A stretch of DNA of 36,068 nt from Lachnospiraceae bacterium. Lineage in GTDB: Bacteria; Bacillota; Clostridia; Lachnospirales; Lachnospiraceae. The DNA lies in the NCBI GenBank assembly GCA_900770225.1, contig CAAGJU010000279.1:1-36068 (forward strand). The letters run 5' to 3'. The notes beneath the pieces were generated by a model, which saw only the letters and a list, made by a program, of their open reading frames with translations, did no database searches and was not told where the DNA came from. Positions 29,679 through 36,068 of the stretch are shown piece after piece. The position numbers were made by a program, and so were the translations under genes. Positions within the stretch are counted from its first letter, which is position 1. Each line of letters starts with the position of its first letter.

Positions 29679-32147
29679 TCAATATTTATCATTCGCGTCA
29701 TAGGTGAAGTTTTTCTCCGTCCCTCCTTCTTTGCTGTAATGCAGCGATTCTGCCGATGGTACGGACGCTGATCTCATGGACCCTGTCCTTCTCACCGCCG
29801 GCTCTTTCACCGGTTTTTCTACCGGTTCCCCGGTCCCGTCTTCTGTCGTCATCCCGGCATCTGTTCCTTTGGCGGAAGGCCCTCCGCGTCGGGAAGATCT
29901 GTTTCCAGCAGATGCTTTCGTTCCGGCGTCACTGCGCAGACGGAACTTTCCGATCATCGTATTCATTACTTCAGCCTGACCGGACAGCTCTTCCGAAGCT
30001 GCTGCGCTCTCCTCTGCGGTTGCAGAGTTCGTCTGAATAACAGAGGAAATCTGACTGAGTCCCTCGGTCGCGCGTTCCACGCCCCTGAACTCGTCCTCTG
30101 AAGCCTCGGAGATCTGATCGATCAGTCCGATGATCTGCTGTGTCTGTGACGATACAGCCTGCAGTGCATCTGCCGTCTCCTCGGTGAGCTTGCCGCCTCG
30201 TGCGACCGCATTCACCGTATCCTCGATCAGCAGTGCTGTAGACCGTGCCGCCTCCTGGGATTTCTTGGCGAGATTACCAACCTCGTCCGCCACAACGGCG
30301 AATCCCTTGCCGGCCGTGCCGGCTCTGGCTGCCTCAATGGCAGCATTCAGTGAAAGTATATTGGTCTGGAAAGCAATATCATCAATGGTGCGGATGATCT
30401 TGCTGATTTCGTCTGCCTTGCCCGTAATATCCGTCATGGCGCTGCTCAGCTCTGTCATCTTCTCATTCGAGAGCGCAATGGCCTTGTTTGCGGAACCGGA
30501 GAGGGAAGAAGCCTCCTCCGCCTTGGTCGCCGTATCCTTGATCTGCGTAGTCATACGGTTCATGGTATCCGTCAGTGTCTGTACCGATGAAGCCTGTTCC
30601 GTTGAGCCCTGTGCCAGGGACTGCGCACCGGAGGAAACCTGCGATGCACCCGAAGACACCTGATCTGAGGATGCGCGGATCTCCGCCATCGTATCGTTCA
30701 GACTATCGCAGATCATAGCGAGCGAATCTCTCATCTTCGCATAGCCGCCCACATAGGCATCGGCCGCTCCGGACTCTACAGCAAAGTTGCCGTCCGCAAT
30801 CTGCCCCAGCGTGTAATCGAGATCTCCGATGATCGCTTTCAGGCGGTCGACCATCTTGCTCATGCTCGCTGCCAGCCGTCCGATCTCATCGTCCTTATCG
30901 TAGCTTACGTTCACCTCAAGGGAACCGTTGGCCATCTCATCCGCAACCTCTGCGATACCGGAGAGCGGCTTCAGGGATTTGTTCACCTGTGCACGCAGAT
31001 AGAAGAGCAGGAGCAGGAAACAGATCACGATAACGATAATATTCGTACCCACAATTTGCAGCGTCGGCGCTTTCATTTCTTTCAGCGTCACGGCTGTCTG
31101 CACCCACCAGGTCTCATTGCCGACCTGAAGAGGCTCGTAATAGCGGCGTACCTTTCCTGAGCTGGAACTTGTCACAATATTAAAAGCCTGTCCGCTCTCC
31201 CACTTCGAACTGATCTTGCTGAACGCATCGGCGGAAACGGTATCGGCATATGCCTTGCCGATGACATTCGTATGTGTACTGTAGAGAATATAGCGGTCCG
31301 CGTTCACGATATTGACGTACAGAGACGGGAAGGCCTCGACAGTCGTCGCGATCGTGCTGAACAGGTCAAGGTTCATATCGATGACAACAGCACCCACGAC
31401 CTTGTCACCGTTCATCAGCGGGTAATAAGCCTCCACCGTACGCTTCCCATCCGCATCCTCTTCCGAAGGGTTGGAATATTCCACGGACTTCGTCTGACTG
31501 ATCTTTGCATACAGGTCCTGATCCAGCTTATCCGCCGACTGATTGTACACAGCGTTCTGGCTGTAGGAATCTCTGTCCGCATAAGGGAAGTAACCGGATA
31601 CCGACGATGAAAAAGCTCCGTCGTCAAAATATACGCCGGCCCCGTTGATCATGTCGTTGCTGCCCACGATGGCAAGCAGATTGCGGACGATAACATTCTC
31701 CGCATCGTAACGGCCCGCCGGGATCTCATCGCCGGTGATTCTGCTGACCATACCCTGCGGTGCCTTTGTCTCAGCATCCTTATTATCTGCGTTGAGTACG
31801 CCAATGGCGGCGTCACCGGCCTTAACATCATCTTCCTGCTTGAACATATCTGTCGCTGCTGCGGAGATGGTATTGGCATAGCCATCGTTCACATCCAGAA
31901 TGTCCTGCAGCGTCGCTACATTTTTCTGGGAAACGACATTCATCTCTTCGTTGAGACGATCGTTTACAACTGCTTTCGTCTGGAAATTCACGATCGTGCA
32001 GGCGATCGCCAGTGCGACAAACATCACAATACCGATCACAAAGATGATTCTCGTACTGATGCTTCCGGTTTTGATGCCCTTAAGCCTGCCATTTCCTTTT
32101 GCTGATGATAATGATGCCGTCTTTTCTGTCTTCGTTTTTGTACTCAT
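29679..32147 (-). CDS. Methyl-accepting chemotaxis protein with dCache sensor
   Basis: An 822-residue transmembrane chemoreceptor. Order: a short basic cytoplasmic start, TM1 (about 33-54), a large periplasm-side dCache-type ligand domain (contains GVYFDDGAFSSSVSGYFPY), TM2 (about 358-380), a HAMP region, and a long MCP signalling domain with the tip QTNILSLNAAIEAARAG followed by GKGFAVVADEV. It relays an external signal to CheA/CheW, whose genes lie on the other side. The C-terminus is Lys/Ser/Glu-rich and has no NWETF-like tether for CheR/CheB. AGGGG is 8 nt before the chosen ATG; 20 residues of possible extension lie upstream. Confidence 0.92.
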   Translation of the reverse strand: MSTKTKTEKTASLSSAKGNGRLKGIKTGSISTRIIFVIGIVMFVALAIACTIVNFQTKAVVNDRLNEEMNVVSQKNVATLQDILDVNDGYANTISAAATDMFKQEDDVKAGDAAIGVLNADNKDAETKAPQGMVSRITGDEIPAGRYDAENVIVRNLLAIVGSNDMINGAGVYFDDGAFSSSVSGYFPYADRDSYSQNAVYNQSADKLDQDLYAKISQTKSVEYSNPSEEDADGKRTVEAYYPLMNGDKVVGAVVIDMNLDLFSTIATTVEAFPSLYVNIVNADRYILYSTHTNVIGKAYADTVSADAFSKISSKWESGQAFNIVTSSSSGKVRRYYEPLQVGNETWWVQTAVTLKEMKAPTLQIVGTNIIVIVICFLLLLFYLRAQVNKSLKPLSGIAEVADEMANGSLEVNVSYDKDDEIGRLAASMSKMVDRLKAIIGDLDYTLGQIADGNFAVESGAADAYVGGYAKMRDSLAMICDSLNDTMAEIRASSDQVSSGASQVSSGAQSLAQGSTEQASSVQTLTDTMNRMTTQIKDTATKAEEASSLSGSANKAIALSNEKMTELSSAMTDITGKADEISKIIRTIDDIAFQTNILSLNAAIEAARAGTAGKGFAVVADEVGNLAKKSQEAARSTALLIEDTVNAVARGGKLTEETADALQAVSSQTQQIIGLIDQISEASEDEFRGVERATEGLSQISSVIQTNSATAEESAAASEELSGQAEVMNTMIGKFRLRSDAGTKASAGNRSSRRGGPSAKGTDAGMTTEDGTGEPVEKPVKEPAVRRTGSMRSASVPSAESLHYSKEGGTEKNFTYDANDKY

Positions 32148-32578
32148 TACCTCACCCCTGTTTAACCTTCCCGGCTTTCTCGGATTGCACGTGTCCTGCA
32201 AAACCATTATAATTCAGTCAGTAAGCGGTGCGCAATACGGCACAATCATATGCCGCCTGCAGTGTCTGCGCCACCGGCCGGCTGATCTGCGGATTCGAGG
32301 GTTTTCGCGCTTTCGCAGACAGGCCAGAATGTATTTTTCATATTATATAATCGGCCTGCGGGTCGATATTATAATTGCCAGAGCAAAAAAAATGCTTGTA
32401 AGATGATACAAAGTTTCCATATACAAAATACATCGTTTCCTGCCGGCAGCTGACGCATCTGCCCGGCGCCCTGCGGCACAGACAATCGTGTCTCTGTGCA
32501 ATGGACGGCAGTTTCGCGTCAGTCATATGCAGCACATGACGGCAGCTTATCCGATAATGAAAGAAGGTGAATGGACGA
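32148..32578. other. Divergent intergenic region, chemoreceptor / flgB
   Basis: A 431-base spacer with no gene. It has a TATAAT for the minus-strand chemoreceptor at 32206-32211 (preceded by TTGCGC at 18-nt spacing), and AT-rich TATAAT-like strings at 32346-32351 and 32370-32375 on the plus strand. A CCGATAAT near 32551 resembles a flagellar sigma -10, but no TAAA box is at the right distance. Confidence 0.45.
32206..32211 (-). promoter_or_regulatory. Putative -10 box for the chemoreceptor gene
   Basis: Perfect TATAAT on the minus strand about 60 nt before the chemoreceptor start. A weak -35, TTGCGC, lies 18 nt upstream. Confidence 0.5.
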
Positions 32579-32977
32579 ATGAGTGATACCACCAGCCTGT
32601 TTGGCAATGACGTAGGCCTCACGGAGAAGACCCTTGATCTTCTGTGGCAGCGTCAGAAAATCACACAGAACAATATCGCCAATGTAGACACGCCGAATTA
32701 TAAATCTCAGTACCTCACTTTTGAGGACGAACTCCGGAGACAGATCAAAACCTCGACCAAAACAAGGAACGCACGCCAGTCGATCGGCAATGCGATCGAT
32801 CAGACGACAGCTACGCTCCACACCACGACGAACGAATCCACCCGTATGGATGACAACAGTGTGGATATGGATCAGGAGCAGGTCGACCTGGCTGAGACGA
32901 CCTATGAATATCAGATGATGGTGCAGGCAACGTCCAATCAGCTGAAGCGTCTTGATTCCGCCGCGAAGATCACCTGA
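32579..32977 (+). CDS. flgB: Flagellar basal-body rod protein FlgB
   Basis: Proximal rod component of the flagellar basal body, 132 residues, the usual FlgB length. The flagellar-rod signature is present near the N-terminus: RQKITQNNIANVDTPNYKSQ (about 25-44), followed by FEDELRRQI. The C-terminal heptad-like helix ends QLKRLDSAAKIT. FlgB is normally followed by flgC and fliE; here the next genes are a palindromic repeat and cheA, so the usual rod operon is split. GAAGGTGA lies 8 nt before the ATG; a GTG four codons earlier is in frame but less likely. Confidence 0.92.
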   Translation: MSDTTSLFGNDVGLTEKTLDLLWQRQKITQNNIANVDTPNYKSQYLTFEDELRRQIKTSTKTRNARQSIGNAIDQTTATLHTTTNESTRMDDNSVDMDQEQVDLAETTYEYQMMVQATSNQLKRLDSAAKIT

Positions 32978-33037
32978 GCATCATGACGTCAGGAAGCGTT
33001 ATTGTTCACATATTGTAATTTGTCATAACATTCCAAA

Positions 33038-33168
33038 ATACAGATGCCTCCACCCGCAACACGCTCTCGCTCGTCCTCGACGCAGCGGTGGTAAACTCGT
33101 CTATCGCTTCGCTCATACTCGTTAACCACCGGCGTCTGCGGATGGTTGCGGTTTGGAAGCATCTGTAT
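33038..33168 (-). repeat. Palindromic element copy E
   Basis: Full copy, about 131 nt, core in minus orientation, between flgB and cheA. The outer arms share sequence with the remnant at 189-210 and with the element at 35992, but pair with a few mismatches here. Core features: GCGAAGC as reverse complement at 33106-33112 (GNA triloop), GNRA loop GAGA (33066-33069), and GGTGGT/ACCACC. Confidence 0.85.
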
Positions 33169-33242
33169 TCTGGACATCCCGTTGATTTGTGAACAGTAGC
33201 CTGGCAGCAACAAATTTATAAAAATAGAAGGGGAAGCAGCAA

Positions 33243-35459
33243 ATGGACAGTACAATGGAAAGTATGTTGGAGACATACCTCTTCGAGACCAATGATCTGC
33301 TCGACAAGCTCGACGAGATGCTCGTGGCTGACGAGAAGATCGGGGATTTCTCGACGGATGATGTGAATGAGATTTTCCGTATCATGCACACCATCAAGGG
33401 ATCATCGGCAATGATGGAGTTTAATTCCATCTCCGTCGCTGCGCACAAGGTCGAGGATCTGTTTTTCTTCATCCGCGACAAGGGTATTGAAAACCTGAAC
33501 GCTGAAGACAAGAAGGATCTCTTCAACCTGATGTTCAAATCCGAAGATTATCTGAGAGGTGAAGTCTCCAAGGTGGAAGCCGGTGAGACGCTGTCAGACA
33601 ATACCGACGAATTCTGCAAGATCGTATCCGATTTTCTCGACAGGATCAGCAAAGATGAGGCAGCCGCTGAAGCAGCAGAAGCTGCCGGAAAGCCTGCTCC
33701 TGCCGGTCAGACAGCAGCTCCGTCAGCGACAGACACCTCTGCCGGCGCATCCGGCGTCCAGGATATCAATGCACAGCTGGCAGGACTTCCCAATGATCCT
33801 GCTGCCAAGACCTTCATCCATATCTTTCTGGAAGAGGGCGTCGGAATGGAGAATCTCCGCGCCTTCATGATCGTCAATGCTCTGAAGGACTGCGACATCA
33901 ATTTCCGCTATTATCCGGCGGATATGGAGACAAATTCCGGAACCGCACAGTCCATCATCGATAACGGCTTCTACCTGGCTTTCGATGATGAGGCTTCCTG
34001 TCAGAATGCGCTTGGTGTTCTGCCCTCCCAGAACCACATCCGTTCGTTCGAGGAGGTAGAGGCTCCAGCAGCTGCGCCGGCACCCAGCCAGCCTGCAAAA
34101 GAGGAAAAGGCGGTCGCCGCGCCCGGAGAAAGTAAAAAACAGGATACCCCGGCAGCTTCATCTGCAAAGCCGGCTGCTCCCGGTGCTTCTGCACACAAGA
34201 CATCCGGAGCAGATACCGGAAAGTCTGCAGGTACGCCGAAGAAAGCCGCGCCGATTAAGCAGAGCCTGATCAGCGTCAATCTGCAGAAACTCGATGCGCT
34301 GATGGATCTGGTCGGAGAGATCGTCATCACGGAATCCATGGTCACTTCCTCTCCGGTTCTCAAGCAGCTGGATCAGGAAGATTTCGACAGCTTTAACAAA
34401 TCTGCCCGTCAGCTCCGCAAGCTGACGAACGATCTGCAGGATATATCGATGAGTCTCCGCATGGTGCCGATCTCCGGCGTCTTCCAGAAGATGAACCGTA
34501 TCGTCCGCGATATGAAGCAGAAGCTCGGCAAGGATGTGCGTCTGACGCTGATCGGCGAAAATACCGAGGTCGACAAGAGCATCGTCGACAGCATCCAGGA
34601 CCCGATCATGCACATCGTCCGCAACAGCATGGACCATGGCATTGAAAAAACAAAGGAAGAGCGTATCGCGGCCGGCAAGGATCCGCAGGGCGAGATCGTC
34701 CTCTCCGCGACGCATACGAGCAGCGAAGTCGTAATCTCCGTATCCGATGACGGCTACGGCATGGATCCCCAGAAGCTTCTCGACAAGGCAGAACAGAAAG
34801 GCATCCTCACAAAACCCCGTTCCGCCTACAGCACACGCGAAGCGCTGAATCTGATCCTGCTGCCCGGCTTCTCGACAAACAAGGAAGTCACCGAATATTC
34901 CGGCAGAGGCGTCGGCATGGACGTCGTAAAGAGGAATGTGGAAACGGTCGGCGGCGCTGTCCGCATTGACAGTGAGCTCGGCAAGGGCACGACCATCACC
35001 CTGAAGATTCCGCTCACAATGGCCATCGTAGACGGCATGAAAGTAACCGTGGGAAACTCTATTTTTACCATCCCGATCTCGAATATCACACAGTCCTTCA
35101 AGATTGAGAACGATGATGAGATCGTCCGCGACGAAAAAGGCAATGAGATCATCGAGCGGATGGGCAACTTCTATCCGGTCATCCGTCTGAGCAGCTTCTA
35201 CAACCTGAAGGGCACCTATGACGATGATGTCAAGGAAGGCATCATGATCTGGGTGGAAGCCGGTGACAAATCCTGCGTTCTCTACGCCGATGACCTTCTC
35301 GGCGAACAGCAGGTAGTCGTGAAGCCGCTGCCCACGTATTTTAATAACTTTGATCTGAAGAGTGTCGGTATCAGCGGATGCTCCATTCTCGGAGACGGCA
35401 ACATCTGCATTATCCTCGACGTAGCCGGTATCTATGCTGCTGCCGTCGAGAACGCGTGA
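33243..35459 (+). CDS. cheA: Chemotaxis histidine kinase CheA
   Basis: Central kinase of chemotaxis, 738 residues; it autophosphorylates and passes phosphate to CheY-type regulators. Domains: HPt with the phosphorylated His at H49 (FRIMHTIKGSS), a P2-like domain (about 178-280), an Ala/Pro/Lys linker (about 280-335), dimerisation helices, the ATP-binding domain with HIVRNSMDHGIE (from 457), SDDGYGMD and GRGVGMDVVKRNV, and a C-terminal CheW-like domain. AAGGGGAAG precedes the ATG. The cheW gene follows 14 nt after the stop. It receives input from the dCache and PocR receptors in this region. Confidence 0.95.
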   Translation: MDSTMESMLETYLFETNDLLDKLDEMLVADEKIGDFSTDDVNEIFRIMHTIKGSSAMMEFNSISVAAHKVEDLFFFIRDKGIENLNAEDKKDLFNLMFKSEDYLRGEVSKVEAGETLSDNTDEFCKIVSDFLDRISKDEAAAEAAEAAGKPAPAGQTAAPSATDTSAGASGVQDINAQLAGLPNDPAAKTFIHIFLEEGVGMENLRAFMIVNALKDCDINFRYYPADMETNSGTAQSIIDNGFYLAFDDEASCQNALGVLPSQNHIRSFEEVEAPAAAPAPSQPAKEEKAVAAPGESKKQDTPAASSAKPAAPGASAHKTSGADTGKSAGTPKKAAPIKQSLISVNLQKLDALMDLVGEIVITESMVTSSPVLKQLDQEDFDSFNKSARQLRKLTNDLQDISMSLRMVPISGVFQKMNRIVRDMKQKLGKDVRLTLIGENTEVDKSIVDSIQDPIMHIVRNSMDHGIEKTKEERIAAGKDPQGEIVLSATHTSSEVVISVSDDGYGMDPQKLLDKAEQKGILTKPRSAYSTREALNLILLPGFSTNKEVTEYSGRGVGMDVVKRNVETVGGAVRIDSELGKGTTITLKIPLTMAIVDGMKVTVGNSIFTIPISNITQSFKIENDDEIVRDEKGNEIIERMGNFYPVIRLSSFYNLKGTYDDDVKEGIMIWVEAGDKSCVLYADDLLGEQQVVVKPLPTYFNNFDLKSVGISGCSILGDGNICIILDVAGIYAAAVENA

Positions 35460-35473
35460 GGAGGGAAAAAATC

Positions 35474-35986
35474 ATGGAAAAAGTTGAAGATACAGAGATC
35501 AACAAGGATTCCCTTTCGAACGTCCTCACGGATGCACAGGCCCTCGACCTGGAAGAGGATACCCGCGATCTCAAGAGATGTCTGGTGTTTGAATCCGGCG
35601 GCCTGGTGATGTTCATCAGCACCGAGTACATCACCGAGATCATCAACGACCACAACATCACGCCGGTGCCGGTTGTTCCGAACTACGTGAAGGGTATCAT
35701 CAATCTGCGCGGTTCCATTCTTCCGGTCGTCGATATCCGGCTGCTGATGGACAAGGAACCGATTGAGTACACGAACCGCACATGCATCATCGTTCTGAAC
35801 ATCGATTCCGTTCCGATCGGCATCATTGTCGACGATGTGCGAAGTGTCCTCGACATCGATAACAACGCCATCCAGCCGCTTCCTCTGAAGAAACAGCAGA
35901 AGCTGGCGAACGGGATGCTGAAGCTGGATGATGAGAATGAGACCGTCGCCATGTCGTTTGACTGCGAAGCTCTGATCAACGTATAA
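35474..35986 (+). CDS. cheW: Chemotaxis coupling protein CheW
   Basis: Adaptor linking chemoreceptors to CheA, 170 residues. After a 30-residue acidic start it has the CheW fold: LVFESGGLVMFIS, then VPVVPNYVKGIINLRGSI with the conserved NLRG turn, LPVVDIRLLM, and IGIIVDDVRSVLDI. AGGAGGGAAAAAATC lies before the ATG. It ends 5 nt before the repeat starting at 35992. Cotranscribed with cheA. Confidence 0.95.
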   Translation: MEKVEDTEINKDSLSNVLTDAQALDLEEDTRDLKRCLVFESGGLVMFISTEYITEIINDHNITPVPVVPNYVKGIINLRGSILPVVDIRLLMDKEPIEYTNRTCIIVLNIDSVPIGIIVDDVRSVLDIDNNAIQPLPLKKQQKLANGMLKLDDENETVAMSFDCEALINV

Positions 35987-35991
35987 ATAAA

Positions 35992-36068
35992 ATACAGATG
36001 CCTCCACCCGCAACAGAGCGATGAGCACTTGCTGAGAGCGACCGCAGGGAAGCTCGAAGCTTATGCGC
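35992..36068 (+). repeat. Palindromic element copy F, cut by window end
   Basis: The first 20 or so bases match the outer arm of copy E. The core differs: the apical motif GACCGCAGGGAA (36040-36051) is kept, with CCGCAGG as GNA triloop, but its stem is GAGC/GCTC instead of GTCC/GGAC. The right arm is outside the window. Confidence 0.6.

Noticed and set aside
32551..32558. Flagellar sigma-factor promoter for flgB (CCGATAAT)
   Set aside because: No TAAA box lies about 15 nt upstream, and the start would fall on or next to the ribosome binding site.

Overview
The window looks like chromosome of a motile, Gram-positive anaerobe of the class Clostridia, most likely Lachnospiraceae-like. This rests on gene content and style only: strong AAGGAGG-type ribosome binding sites, a queT gene behind a preQ1 riboswitch, PocR-type and dCache chemoreceptor genes, cheA/cheW/flgB, a branching enzyme, and DUF4867, DUF4869 and DUF4340 proteins. 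By eye the base composition is mid-50s % GC, except for one AT-rich two-gene block at 8897-10320.

Layout. 402-4382: a GldA/GldFG-like ABC exporter operon with a DUF4340 membrane protein. 4674-6106: a short leader ORF coupled to a membrane PDZ protein with a Gly/Asn/Tyr/Gln-rich cytoplasmic tail. 6317-6889 (minus): queT with its riboswitch. 7152-10980: a plus-strand run with a metallophosphoesterase, a sirtuin, an AT-rich DUF4869 + P-loop ATPase pair, and an isochorismatase-fold hydrolase. 10981-11500: gene-free, two copies of a palindromic repeat and a terminator. 11501-13801 (minus): L-fucose-isomerase-like enzyme and DUF4867 protein. 14000-16128 (minus): acetolactate synthase ilvB-ilvN with a leader that can form alternative hairpins. 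16609-18144 (minus): an HtrA protease whose N-terminal tail resembles that of the PDZ protein. 18606-21334: PHP phosphatase and glgB. 21437-35986: signalling and motility, with a GGDEF-EAL protein, a response regulator with a degenerate GGDEF-like tail, a minimal soluble PocR chemoreceptor, three proteins of unknown function, a dCache chemoreceptor, and flgB-cheA-cheW.

The most unusual signal is not a protein. A dispersed, roughly 135-nt palindromic element occurs in five full copies (11183, 11341, 18408, 25575, 33038), one copy cut by the window end (35992), and two solitary arm remnants (189, 11118). Copies differ in their outer arms but each arm pairs with its own partner. The core keeps a GNRA tetraloop hairpin and a GNA triloop hairpin, and several base pairs change in a compensatory way. 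This is the pattern of a selected DNA or RNA structure. The second accessory signal is the AT-rich DUF4869/ATPase pair, whose ATPase ends in what looks like a TOPRIM-like segment.

All functional calls come from reading translated sequence and motifs; no database search was run.
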